NCBI GenBank assembly: GCA_035946735.1
Contig: DASYYZ010000055.1
Span: 183,584 to 247,583 of the forward strand
Direction of reading: 5' to 3'
DNA length: 64,000 nt
Source: Gp13-AA77 sp035946735
Lineage (GTDB): Bacteria; Acidobacteriota; Terriglobia; UBA7540
In this document: positions 7,830 to 16,841 of the stretch, in pieces
Layout of the letters: the number at the start of each line of letters is the position of its first letter
Position numbering within the stretch: position 1 is the first letter of the stretch
Translations under genes and position numbers: made by a program
The notes under the pieces: model-generated
What the model saw: only the letters and a program-made list of their open reading frames with translations
Told to the model about the DNA's origin: nothing
Databases searched by the model: none

Positions 7830-9182
7830 TCAAACAACGGACGAGCGACAACTGACGACGGACAACTCAGTGCTCTCTCGCCACTCTACCAGGTCTATGA
7901 GCGCCCTCTCGCACTGCCAGGCGCGTCGCTTCGCACGATCCCTCATCGCCGCCTGCAGCAGATTCTCCGGCGGTGGCAGCAGATCGAAAGAGATGTTCGC
8001 CGGCTGGTACCCTCCTGGCTCAGCGTGGGTGACGTAATGAACCAGCGATCCGAGCGCAGTGGTGCGCGGCGGAGCGGTGAAGGGCTGATCGAGGGCGCGA
8101 GCCGCCAGCGCCATGCCGGCCAGAAGTCCGGTGGCGATGCATTCCACGTAGCCTTCGACGCCGGAGAGCTGTCCCGCAATGAAGATTCGCCCAAGGCCGC
8201 GCAGGCTCAGGTCACGCGCCAGCAGTCTCGGCCCGTTAAGATAGGTGTTGCGATGTATCTGGCCGTAGCGTAGGAACTCCGCGCGCTCGAGACCGGGAAT
8301 GAGCCGCAGAACCCGCTTCTGCTCGGGGAACTTGAGATGGTTCTGGAATCCCACCAGGTTGTAGCTCGAGTAGCGCAGGTTCTCGGCGCGCAGTTGGACC
8401 GCAGCGTAGGGCTGGCGGCCGGTCCTCGGATCAATCAGGCCAACCGGCTTCATGGGTCCGAAGCGCAGAGTATCGACGCCGCGCCGCGCCAGCTCTTCGA
8501 TCGGCAGGCAAGCCTCAAAATACTTCAGGTCCTCGAAGGCATGAGCCTCGACAGACTCGGCGCTCGTCAAGGCTTCATAGAAGGCGCGGTAGTCCGCCTC
8601 ATTCAACGGACAATTCAGGTAGTCCTCGCCGCCTTTGCCGTAGCGCGAGGCAGGGAAGATGCGATCGTGCGTCAGCGTCTCGGCATCGACAATAGGGCTG
8701 ATGGAGTCATAGAAAGCCAGATTGTCGGCGCCGGTGAGGTCCTGAAGACTGCGGGCCAGCGAGTCTGAGGTCAGCGGACCGGTCGCGATTAGAACCAGGC
8801 CCTCGCGAGGCACCTTAGGGAGCTCCCGGCGCTCAAACCGAACCAGCGGATGATTGCCGAGTGCTGCGGTCACCGCTTCCGCGAAGCGCTCGCGGTCGAC
8901 GGCCAAGGCAGTCCCGCCCGGCACCGCGTTGCGATCCGCCAGGCGAAGCAGCAGCGACCCCGAGCGGCGCAGTTCTTCCTTCAGCAGCCAGCTCGCTGCA
9001 CCGGGAGAATTTGACTTGAGCGAATTGCTGCAGACGAGCTCGGCGAGTTGACCCGTCTTGTGCGCCGGAGTCGGCGTGGCCGGACGCATCTCGTAGAGGA
9101 CTACGGGCACGCCGCGTTCAGCAAGCTGCCAGGCGGCTTCGCTTCCCGCGAGCCCTCCGCCGGCTACGATCACAGGTTCCAT
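7830..9182 (-). CDS. trmFO: Folate-dependent tRNA-U54 methyltransferase TrmFO
   Basis: 450 aa. TrmFO uses methylene-tetrahydrofolate and FADH2 to make ribothymidine at position 54 of tRNAs. The N-terminal dinucleotide motif GGGLAGSEAA, the ELVCSNSLKSN segment with its cysteine and the IFIAGQLSGVEGYVE region are diagnostic. The last dozen residues (STELSVVSCRSSVV) look like read-through into a low-complexity intergenic repeat rather than conserved protein. It stands between topA and xerC in the ancestral order, separated from each by accessory genes. Confidence 0.95.
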   Translation of the reverse strand: MEPVIVAGGGLAGSEAAWQLAERGVPVVLYEMRPATPTPAHKTGQLAELVCSNSLKSNSPGAASWLLKEELRRSGSLLLRLADRNAVPGGTALAVDRERFAEAVTAALGNHPLVRFERRELPKVPREGLVLIATGPLTSDSLARSLQDLTGADNLAFYDSISPIVDAETLTHDRIFPASRYGKGGEDYLNCPLNEADYRAFYEALTSAESVEAHAFEDLKYFEACLPIEELARRGVDTLRFGPMKPVGLIDPRTGRQPYAAVQLRAENLRYSSYNLVGFQNHLKFPEQKRVLRLIPGLERAEFLRYGQIHRNTYLNGPRLLARDLSLRGLGRIFIAGQLSGVEGYVECIATGLLAGMALAARALDQPFTAPPRTTALGSLVHYVTHAEPGGYQPANISFDLLPPPENLLQAAMRDRAKRRAWQCERALIDLVEWRESTELSVVSCRSSVV

Positions 9183-9367
9183 AGGGGTCGTCTCTGGCGG
9201 TAATTATAACAGGCGTCCGAAAGCCGCCTTGTTAGCTGGTCCGATAATCTACTTTCGCAAGAGCCTCGGGTACAATGTTCGTCAGCAGGCTGCTGGAAAA
9301 TGTGGGTGGCGCGCCAGTGCTTGCGCAGGGCAGTTTCCAAGCAGCGTATCCCAATGGGAGAGGATGC

Positions 9368-10420
9368 ATGACCACCGGACGCATGGCGGCCCTCGCCGCC
9401 TTTCTGGCGCTGTTTTTGACCTACTCGATTCCCGCAAAGCAATCCGACAGCGGCCTGGCGAAGACGCGGACCTTCGAGTTCACTTACGAATTCAAAGTCG
9501 ATCCTGCGCCGGATGGGCTCGTGCGAGTCTGGTTTCCCATACCGCCTTCGGACAGCAACCAGCAAGTGCAGTTGAAACATATCTCGAGCTCCCTAATGCT
9601 GAAAAAGACCCAGGAGTCCGAGTACGGGAACGCCATGTACTATCAGAAGATGACGAGGCCGAAAGATCCGCTTACGTTCACGCTCGATTATCAAGTGACG
9701 CGCAAGGAGTACACCCAAGGCGGATTGCAGGACCTCATGGCGTATAACCGCGACTTCGACCCCGCGCCCGAAAGCCTGGGCAGATTCCTCGCCCCTGACA
9801 AACTGGTGCCGATCAATGACAAGTTCCGGCAGATGGCGAGGGAAATCACGCAAGGTAAGGCGGGTGACGTGGAGAAGGCTTACGCCATCTACGAATACGT
9901 GTTTCACAACCTGCGTTACGACAAGACCGGCACGGGCTGGGGCCGCGGCGACGCGATGTGGGCCTGCGATTCCAAGCGCGGCAACTGCACCGACTTCCAC
10001 TCGCTGTTCATCGCCCTTATGCACGCCGAGAAGATCCCGGCACGCTTCGAGATCGGCTTCCCGCTGCCCGAAGGCAAAAGCGAGGCCGACATTCCCGGAT
10101 ATCACTGCTGGGCGGAGTTCTATCTTGACGGGCGCGGCTGGGTGCCGGTGGACATCTCCGAAGCCTGGAAAAATCCGGCAAAGCGCGACTTCTTTTTCGG
10201 CTCGCTCGATGCCAACCGCGTGCAATTCTCCATCGGGCGCGACCTGGCTCTGAACCCGCCGCAGGACGGCGCGGCCTTGAACTATTTCGTCTACCCCTAC
10301 GTGGAACTGGATGGCAAGCCGGATGAGCACGTCGCCGCCCACTTCACATTCCGGGATCTGCCGGCCGCCGAGGCTGGTGCCGAGCCCGGCCGCAGCAGGG
10401 CCGAGCTCGCTTCGCGGTAG
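9368..10420 (+). CDS. Secreted transglutaminase-like protease
   Basis: 350 aa from ATG at 9368, preceded by GGGAGAGG; the open frame extends upstream to 9275 without conservation. The first ~25 residues form a signal peptide (MAALAAFLALFLTYS). A transglutaminase-like core carries the full triad: C207 in RGNCTDFHS, H246 in GYHCWAEFY and D262 in VPVDIS. Bacterial members are mostly cysteine proteases or amidases of the envelope; substrate unknown. It is the only plus-strand gene in the first 17 kb and lies in the gap between topA and trmFO, so it is probably a later insertion. Confidence 0.85.
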   Translation: MTTGRMAALAAFLALFLTYSIPAKQSDSGLAKTRTFEFTYEFKVDPAPDGLVRVWFPIPPSDSNQQVQLKHISSSLMLKKTQESEYGNAMYYQKMTRPKDPLTFTLDYQVTRKEYTQGGLQDLMAYNRDFDPAPESLGRFLAPDKLVPINDKFRQMAREITQGKAGDVEKAYAIYEYVFHNLRYDKTGTGWGRGDAMWACDSKRGNCTDFHSLFIALMHAEKIPARFEIGFPLPEGKSEADIPGYHCWAEFYLDGRGWVPVDISEAWKNPAKRDFFFGSLDANRVQFSIGRDLALNPPQDGAALNYFVYPYVELDGKPDEHVAAHFTFRDLPAAEAGAEPGRSRAELASR

Positions 10421-10425
10421 GCTGG

Positions 10426-10617
10426 TTAGGCAGACTCAACCGCAAATTCGCGCTCGTACTTGCAGGCTTCGTTGGGGCAGTAGCGGACGGGGCCGGACTT
10501 CTTGGTAACCTTCTCCAGCACGATCGTGGAGCCGCACTCGGGGCAGGCCTCGGCCACGGGCTTGTGCCACACTTGCTCCCCGTCACTTTGGTCTCGCGGC
10601 ACGACGCGAAGACTCAC
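10426..10617 (-). pseudogene. Detached copy of the TopA C-terminal zinc ribbon
   Basis: A 63-codon frame whose residues from about 16 onward repeat the last zinc ribbon of TopA: the CPECGST, EKVTKKSGP and CPNEACKYE segments are the same in both. Bases 10452-10572 match 12605-12725 over 121 bp without gaps and with about seven mismatches by eye, in the same orientation. The first ~15 residues do not match TopA. It is either a remnant of topA left by an insertion or recombination event, or a small zinc-ribbon protein expressed by itself. No strong ribosome-binding site is visible at its ATG. Confidence 0.75.
10452..10572 (-). repeat. topA 3'-end direct repeat, outer copy
   Basis: Ungapped partner of 12605-12725. 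Shared blocks include the stretch coding for CPNEACKYE and CPECGST. Divergence of about 6% by eye indicates that the duplication is not very recent. Confidence 0.85.
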
Positions 10618-10708
10618 GTCGCTCTTCAGCGTGCCTCGTTGCTGTCGCGAAGCTGGACCGGCCGCCCGCTGGGGTTGTCCGGCTTCACACCCCTTCGATT
10701 CCGAATCC

Positions 10709-11908
10709 CTACGGTCTAATGCGGAATACTACCCCGCAACCGGAGGGCGGATTACATGACGTGTCGCCTCCCTTGGATGTTGTGCCGTAGAGGTTGCCTG
10801 ACGGGTCGAGGATTAAACCCGCCTCCGGCGTGCTGCCGTCGGCTAAGCCCCTGAAGCTATGCAGCACAGTCTCGTTGCCGCCCGCATCCAGCTTGAATGC
10901 AACGCCCAACCCGTAAGCACCGCCTTGGAACGTGGTGCCATAGAGGTTACCCGCCTTGTCTTGGACCACGGGGGCATAAGGAGTACTCCCGTCAGTGCCG
11001 CCCGTAAAGCTGTAGAGTGTGGTCTCGTTCCCCGTCGCGTCCAGCTTGAATACGGTCCCCAAACCGTAGGCGCCACCCTCCTGCGTCGTGCCATAGAAGT
11101 TGCCGGACGAATCTTCGATCAGACCGGCGCGGGGATACCCGCCGTCGTCCCCATTCGTGAAGCTGTAAAGCACACTTTCCTCGCCGCTCGGGTAACTTAT
11201 CCTGAACACTGTCCCAGCGTTGTTACTGCCGCCGTACACTGTAGTCCCGTCCAGGTTGCCGGCCGCGTCGTGGATCAGACCGGCCACTGGACCCTCCCCA
11301 TCCGCCCCACCCTCGAAACTATGAAGCACCGTCAAATTGCCCGTCCCCTGTAGCTCAAATACGGCGCCGCCACCGTGAGCACCTCCTGCGTAGGTCGTGC
11401 CGTACAGGTTACCTCCACCTCCCAGAATGAGTGGTGCGGCGGGAATCGCTCCATCGGAGCGATACGTAAAGCTGTGGAGCACGGTTTCCTGTCCCGCTGT
11501 GTCCAGGCTGAACACAGCGCCGTAGCCATAGGCGCCGCCGTACTCGGTCGTACCGTAAAGGGTACCCGTCGAGTCGCGAACTAAACCCGCGACGGGTCCG
11601 GCCGCGTCGCCTTGACCCTTGAAACTGTAAAGGAGGGTCTCCTTGCCGGTCGCGTCCAGCTCGAACACGGTTCCGCACCCGTTAAAACATCCCGAGCCCG
11701 AGCCACCGTTATACGTTGTGCCGTAGAGGTGTCCGGCTCCATCCGAAATCACGGGAGCAAGCGGGTAGGCGCCGTCTCCGCCTGTACTCGTAAACGCGTA
11801 CATTACTTTGAAGCTTTGCGCAGGCGCGGCCATCGCCACCTCCAGCGTCATCAAGATTGCAGCAACCATCGCTGCGGCCCATCCAAAATTAGTCTGACTG
11901 TTCCTCAT
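10709..11908 (-). CDS. Secreted seven-repeat GloVer-type protein
   Basis: 399 aa with an N-terminal signal peptide (AAAMVAAILMTLEVAMA) and a strong AGGAGG ribosome site before ATG 11908. The body consists of seven repeats of about 50 residues built on D-x-x-GNLYGTT-x-x-GG...GTVFKLD...ETVLYSF...DG. This is the repeat known from TIGR03803 ('GloVer', abundant in Acidobacteria and Verrucomicrobia). Seven units suggest a closed beta-propeller. No enzyme motif is visible. A second family member with seven repeats is at 62120-63373. Function unknown; extracellular or envelope location inferred. Confidence 0.88.
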   Translation of the reverse strand: MRNSQTNFGWAAAMVAAILMTLEVAMAAPAQSFKVMYAFTSTGGDGAYPLAPVISDGAGHLYGTTYNGGSGSGCFNGCGTVFELDATGKETLLYSFKGQGDAAGPVAGLVRDSTGTLYGTTEYGGAYGYGAVFSLDTAGQETVLHSFTYRSDGAIPAAPLILGGGGNLYGTTYAGGAHGGGAVFELQGTGNLTVLHSFEGGADGEGPVAGLIHDAAGNLDGTTVYGGSNNAGTVFRISYPSGEESVLYSFTNGDDGGYPRAGLIEDSSGNFYGTTQEGGAYGLGTVFKLDATGNETTLYSFTGGTDGSTPYAPVVQDKAGNLYGTTFQGGAYGLGVAFKLDAGGNETVLHSFRGLADGSTPEAGLILDPSGNLYGTTSKGGDTSCNPPSGCGVVFRIRP

Positions 11909-12584
11909 GAATCCTCCTCTTGCTTCTTCTCGTGAGACGAACCCAAGGTTCGCGTCCGTTCCTATAGTCGTCAGGAAATAAATGCAGCACTCGCGAAAGC
12001 GAGGCTCTGAGAATATACGTCAAGGCCACTCGCAATCAAAGCCTGTTCTCGCCTGTAACACGCGTCAGTAATGTTGATTTGATTCTAAGGCTGCCGGCCG
12101 ATTCAGCAGCTACCTATTTAGCGCTCGCGTGCGCGGTGCTGCCCCGGGCTACGATGGGTGGCGACGACATTGCTGTTACACGTCGTCGCCAAGTATCAGC
12201 GAACTCCTCGCCATCGGCGCATACATGAAGAGCGATGTATGCGCCGCCCGCTCGCATGCGCCACGTACCACAGGCACCCGCCTCGGCGGCAGAGGGCAGG
12301 AGTTTCGAGTGAGGATAATTTCCCACGAGCGTCGTTCGCGAAGGTCCCGCAGCACAGTCGCACCATGTCATTCGCCCCAGTTTTTGCGCCCGACTTATTG
12401 TTGTTGTATGAAAGCTCTTTCTGCGGGAAAAACGCGCGGATCTGTGTTCCTATGAACGCTTTTGCGCAGAATCTGCACACTTTTGACCGCGCGGCGCTGT
12501 ATGGTAAGTCCTTTAAATTGATCGGAGCGTAGTGCCCTGTTTTGGAGGTATGTGGCGGTGTGACGCCGAGCCGGTTTCGCGCGG
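11909..12584. other. Gap of 676 bases without recognisable gene
   Basis: Upstream region of the GloVer gene and downstream region of topA. Short open frames occur on both strands but none shows conserved motifs or a convincing ribosome site. No terminator-like hairpin followed by T residues was found by eye. Confidence 0.5.
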
Positions 12585-15014
12585 TCAGACCACGGCGACC
12601 TCGTGCTCGTACTTGCAGGCTTCGTTGGGGCAGTAGCGGACCGGTCCTGACTTCTTGGTAACCTTCTCCAGCAGGATCGTGGAGCCGCACTCGGGGCAGG
12701 CCTCGGCCACTGGCCTGTCCCACACCGTGAATTTGCAGTCCGGGTAGCGCGTACAGCCGTAAAAAGTCTTCCCGCGCCTCGTCTTCCGCACCGCAATCTC
12801 GCCGCTGCACCCCTTCTCAGGGCACGGAATGCCGAGCGTTTCGCGCTTCACGTACTTGCACTCCGGATAGTTGCTGCAGGCCGTAAACTGACCGTAGCGG
12901 CCGTTTTTGATGACGAGGTGTTGGCCGCAGACGGGGCACTTCTCCTCCAGCTTTTCGTCGATCAAGGCCGTTGCCAGGCCCTCCTTGATCACGATCTTGC
13001 GTGTGTTCTTGCACTCGGGATAGCCGCTGCAGCCGAGGAAGTATCCAAATCGGCTGCGCTTCATCGCCATGGGGCGCCCGCACTTGTCGCAGATCTGGTC
13101 CGCCACCTCGGGGGCGGGCGGCGCGCCGGTAGCGTACTCGGCGGCCAGCTCCGGAGTGAGGTCGCTGGTACCGTCGCACTCGGGATAACCGGTGCAAGCG
13201 AGGAAGCGTCCGTTGCGGCCCAGGCGGATCACCATGGGGAGGCCGCATTTCGCGCACTTCACGTCCGTGGGAATGCCTTCGCCCTTGATGTCCACCATCT
13301 CGCGCCCGGCGCGCTCGAGCTCCTTTTTGAACTTGCCATAGAACTCGGCGAGCGCCTGCGTCCAGGGAAGTTTGCCTTCCTCAACTTCGTCCAGCTCCTC
13401 TTCCATGCGCGCGGTGTAGGCGATATCGAAGATGTCGCTGAAATTCTTGACGAGCAGGTCGTTGACGACCATTCCGAGCTCGCTCGGGAAGAATCGTCCC
13501 TGGACCTTTTCCACGTAGTCACGGTTCTGGATCACAGAAAGGATACTGGCGTAAGTGGAAGGCCGGCCGATGCCCTTCTCCTCGAGAGCTTTCACCAGCG
13601 TTGCCTCGTTGAAGCGCGGCGGCGGTTCGGTGAAGTGCTGTTCCGGCAGCAGTTCCTGAAGCTGGAGGCGCTCGCCCTTTTCCACCAGCGGCAGCCGGAG
13701 CTTCAACTCTTCGTCCTCTTCCATCTCCGCCCGCGTCGGGTCATCGTGACCCTCCTCGTAGATGGCGCGGAAGCCGTTGAACTTCTCCACTGACCCCGTC
13801 GCGCGCAGCAGGTAGTCCGCCGCTGTAATCTCGATTGTGGTCTGATCGTACAGCGCCGGGTTCATTTGTGAAGACACGAATCTTTGCCAGATCAGCTTGT
13901 ACAGCTTGAACTCGTCAGCCCCCAAGTACTTCTTCATCGCCTGCGGCGTCCGCTCCACGGCTGTGGGCCGGATGGCCTCGTGCGCGTCCTGGGCGCCCTT
14001 CTTGCTCTTGTAGTGCACGGCTTCGGCGGGCAGATAAGCCTCGCCGAAATTCTTCCGGATGTAGTCGCGTGCCGAGGTCAGTGCGGTCTCGGAGACTCGC
14101 GTGGAATCGGTGCGCATGTAGGTGATCAGTCCCACCGACCCTTCCTCACCGAGCTCAACGCCCTCATAGAGCTTTTGGGCAAGCACCATCGCCTTCTTGG
14201 CCGAAAAGCGCAGCTTGCGGACGGCTTCCTGCTGCAACTTACTGGTGATAAAGGGCGGAACTGGGTATTTGCGCTTCTCGCGATTGCTGATCGAGTCGAC
14301 AACAAAGTCTGCCTGCCGCAAGGCGGCGACGTGCCCGTCCGCGGCGGCCTGGTCCGGGATCTCAAAGTCCTTGCCCTGGAACTTGACCAAACGCGCTTCG
14401 AATGCCGGAGGATTCTGGCCGAGCAAGCGCGCGGCAATGGTCCAGTACTCCTTCTTCTTGAACGCCTGGATCTCGCGCTCGCGCTCCACAATCAGCCGCA
14501 ACGCTACCGTTTGGACACGTCCGGCGGAGATCCCGCGGCGGACCTTATCCCATAGCAGCGGACTCACTTGGTAGCCCACGAGGCGGTCGAGGATGCGGCG
14601 TGCCTGCTGGGCCTCCACCAGATGGGCGTCGATCTGGCCGGGATGGTCGAACGCCGCGCGCACAGCATCGCGCGTAATCTCGTTGAAAATCACCCGGAAG
14701 AACTTTACCTTTTTCGATTCGAGCAACTCCTGCAGATGCGAGCATATCGCCTCGCCTTCGCGGTCGGGATCGGCCGCCAGGTAGATGGATTCGGCCCCCT
14801 TCGCAGCGCTCTTCAGTCCCTGGATGATCTCCTTTTTGGAAGCAATGATGTTGTAACTGGGTTTGAAATCGTCTTCAACGTCGACGCCGAGGTCCTTCTT
14901 CGGCAGGTCCATGACGTGGCCCATCGAGGCCTTTACGGTAAAGCTGTCCCCCAGGTATTTATTGATCGTCTTGGCCTTGGCAGGCGATTCGACGATGACG
15001 AGTGACTTGCTCAT
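12585..15014 (-). CDS. topA: DNA topoisomerase I
   Basis: 809 aa type IA topoisomerase that relaxes negative supercoils. The Toprim domain is at the N-terminus (VIVESPAKAKT; acidic DPDREGEAI), the catalytic tyrosine is Y299 in LITYMRTDSTR, and five C-terminal zinc ribbons follow (CAKCG...CTGYPEC, CDKCG...CSGYPEC, CPVCG...CSNYPEC, CPEKGC...CTRYPDC, CPECG...CPNEAC). The gene lies between dprA and, after inserted cargo, trmFO. Its last 121 bases before the tail are duplicated at 10452-10572. Confidence 0.97.
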   Translation of the reverse strand: MSKSLVIVESPAKAKTINKYLGDSFTVKASMGHVMDLPKKDLGVDVEDDFKPSYNIIASKKEIIQGLKSAAKGAESIYLAADPDREGEAICSHLQELLESKKVKFFRVIFNEITRDAVRAAFDHPGQIDAHLVEAQQARRILDRLVGYQVSPLLWDKVRRGISAGRVQTVALRLIVEREREIQAFKKKEYWTIAARLLGQNPPAFEARLVKFQGKDFEIPDQAAADGHVAALRQADFVVDSISNREKRKYPVPPFITSKLQQEAVRKLRFSAKKAMVLAQKLYEGVELGEEGSVGLITYMRTDSTRVSETALTSARDYIRKNFGEAYLPAEAVHYKSKKGAQDAHEAIRPTAVERTPQAMKKYLGADEFKLYKLIWQRFVSSQMNPALYDQTTIEITAADYLLRATGSVEKFNGFRAIYEEGHDDPTRAEMEEDEELKLRLPLVEKGERLQLQELLPEQHFTEPPPRFNEATLVKALEEKGIGRPSTYASILSVIQNRDYVEKVQGRFFPSELGMVVNDLLVKNFSDIFDIAYTARMEEELDEVEEGKLPWTQALAEFYGKFKKELERAGREMVDIKGEGIPTDVKCAKCGLPMVIRLGRNGRFLACTGYPECDGTSDLTPELAAEYATGAPPAPEVADQICDKCGRPMAMKRSRFGYFLGCSGYPECKNTRKIVIKEGLATALIDEKLEEKCPVCGQHLVIKNGRYGQFTACSNYPECKYVKRETLGIPCPEKGCSGEIAVRKTRRGKTFYGCTRYPDCKFTVWDRPVAEACPECGSTILLEKVTKKSGPVRYCPNEACKYEHEVAVV
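12605..12725 (-). repeat. topA 3'-end direct repeat, copy within topA
   Basis: Encodes the last zinc ribbon of TopA. It forms a direct repeat with 10452-10572, same length with about seven mismatches. The two copies enclose about 2.0 kb that contains the GloVer gene. Confidence 0.85.
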
Positions 15015-15351
15015 AAGATCGTGCTCGATTCCTTCAATTCAGTTGCCGGTTGGTTACGGTTGTCAGTAGCCGGTTTTCGGCGCGCCGTTGATCCTCAGCT
15101 CGATTGTCGCTTGCCGCCATTCAGGGGCTCGACTGGTGGCTTGACTCTACTTCTTATGCGGCACCGGCTCCGGCCTTGTCAAATCCACACCCAGCGGCAA
15201 TAGATGCGCCGACGTGCTCGACGGTTTCCATTGCCGGTCGCCGCCAGCCCGCAAACAGTAACCAGTCTGGCCGGTAATCGACTGATGGTATTTGGCTTAT
15301 GATTGTTGCGGTCAAAGTGTTCCTCCCACTGGAAACCGGACCCAACGGTCC
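15015..15351. other. Gap of 337 bases between dprA and topA
   Basis: Presumed to hold the topA promoter on the minus strand. It contains low-complexity TTGTCAGTAGCCGG-like sequence near 15050-15075 resembling short repeats seen at other gene borders here (7835-7870, 51826-51870). No gene recognised. Confidence 0.4.
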
Positions 15352-16503
15352 TCAAAGCTTCCGGATAAAGTTTTTTCCGGGCAACTGGCGCACCAGCCCG
15401 TTCATTTCAAGCTCGAGCAGCGCCGAAAGCACTCGGGGGTGCGGCAGCCCGGCGCATTCCAGAATCGAATCGATGAAGAGCGGCTGATCGGCCCTGAGCT
15501 GGTCGTACACGGCCTTCTGGTCCGGCGTCAGGCCCGAGGTTCGCAGCGGCTCGAAAAGCGGCAGCGACTCTGCTCCCTCGCGGGACGGCTCACTAGCCGG
15601 AAGGAGTTCCGCCCTGACGCCGGGCGGAAACTCCTCCATCACGTCCATCCAGTTATCAACCAATTTCGCGCCCTGCTTGATCAGAAGATTCGGTCCAAAG
15701 CTCTGCGCGGAGGTGATGTTGCCGGGCACGGCGTAAACTTCGCGATCCTGCTCAGAGGCGAGCCGGGCAGTAATGAGCGATCCGCTGTATTCGGCAGCCT
15801 CCACGATGAGCACCCCCAGCGACAGGCCGCTGATGACTCGATTGCGGATGGGGAAGTTCTCCGGCTGCGGCGAGGTTCCCAGCGGGAATTCCGAAACCAA
15901 GGCGCCCTTCTCTGCGATCTGCTCCGCCAGCCGCTTATTCTCGCGAGGATAGACTACATCGACGCCGCAACCGAGCACGGCGACGGTCTTGCCTTTTGCC
16001 TCCAGGGCGCCGCGATGTGCAGCGGAATCCACGCCCCGGGCAAGGCCGCTCGCGATCACGAGCCTTCGTTCGGTGAGGTCCGACGCCAGGCGGTGCGCCA
16101 CCGAGCTGCCATAGGCCGTGGGACGGCGCGTACCCACCACGGCCACGGTGTGCCGGCCAAGCAGGGTAACGTCGCCTCGTACGTAAAGCACCAGGGGTGG
16201 ATCGGCAATCTGCTTCAGAAGCGGCGGATAGCCGGGGCTTCCGAACGCGACCAGATGGCATCCCAGCTTCTCTGCCGCAGCCAAATCGCGCTCCGCCTCG
16301 CTCGACCCTGCTCCAGCGCGCAGATGCTCAGCCACTCGCCGCGTCGCTCCACAACTCTCGAGAGCGGCAAGCGAAGCGGAATAGACAGCTTCGGGAGAGC
16401 CAAAGTGGTCCACCAGCTTCTGCGCGCTGCGGACTCCAAGGCCTTCCACCCGGGCTAACCCGAGCCACGCGCGCAGGGACGTATCTGTCAAAGTTGAGGC
16501 CAT
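15352..16503 (-). CDS. dprA: DNA processing protein DprA
   Basis: 383 aa from ATG at 16503 (MASTLTDTSLRAW); an extension to 16569 is not conserved. DprA protects incoming single-stranded DNA and loads RecA in natural transformation. An N-terminal helix-hairpin/SAM region is followed by the Rossmann-like core (VVGTRRPTAYG, SGLARGVDSAAH, GCGVDVVYPRENK, SEFPLGTSPQPENFPIRNR) and a C-terminal winged-helix DML1-like domain (LTPDQKAVYDQL...). dprA-topA adjacency is widely conserved. Confidence 0.94.
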   Translation of the reverse strand: MASTLTDTSLRAWLGLARVEGLGVRSAQKLVDHFGSPEAVYSASLAALESCGATRRVAEHLRAGAGSSEAERDLAAAEKLGCHLVAFGSPGYPPLLKQIADPPLVLYVRGDVTLLGRHTVAVVGTRRPTAYGSSVAHRLASDLTERRLVIASGLARGVDSAAHRGALEAKGKTVAVLGCGVDVVYPRENKRLAEQIAEKGALVSEFPLGTSPQPENFPIRNRVISGLSLGVLIVEAAEYSGSLITARLASEQDREVYAVPGNITSAQSFGPNLLIKQGAKLVDNWMDVMEEFPPGVRAELLPASEPSREGAESLPLFEPLRTSGLTPDQKAVYDQLRADQPLFIDSILECAGLPHPRVLSALLELEMNGLVRQLPGKNFIRKL

Positions 16504-16687
16504 GGCGCTAGCGGTCGCGAGTGTGAACACTGACGAGCACCGTATCGGGGGCGGGCCGGTTCTCGGCAAAGCTAAAGTTGGCGCAACCGTGACCGCGAAG
16601 AGTAATAACTATACTATAATTAATACTTAGATACAAATGGCAAGTTGGCGGTAGGCCTGGGGTTCGCTGGGTCGCCCTGCCGAGCCT

Positions 16688-16816
16688 GTGTGAAAACTAA
16701 TGATTCGTGATTCATCCACGTGGACCCCCGCCTCCGCACGGGTGACAGCAATCGGCTCGGAGAGGTGGCCCGAGTTCTGTCATTCCCGCGAAGGCAGGAA
16801 TCCAGGAGTTTCACAC
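16688..16816. repeat. MITE-like element with two inverted copies of a dispersed repeat
   Basis: Two inverted, imperfect copies of the well-known dispersed motif TGTCATTCCCGCGAAGGCGGGAATCCA lie at 16721-16747 (minus sense) and 16778-16806 (plus sense). They are enclosed by outer inverted repeats GTGTGAAAACT / AGTTTCACAC (16688-16698, 16807-16816). No coding content. This kind of element is usually mobilised in trans or spreads as a REP-like unit. It occupies most of the 338-base gap between dprA and the DinB-like gene. Confidence 0.65.
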
Positions 16817-16841
16817 TCTCTCTTCAAGGCTGAGCCTTTGC

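Noticed and set aside
12129..12455. 108-codon ORF between GloVer and topA
   Set aside because: No ribosome site, no motif; competing frames on both strands.
15292..16458. 388-codon plus-strand ORF
   Set aside because: Antisense to dprA, arginine/histidine-rich, no motifs; a GC-skew shadow.
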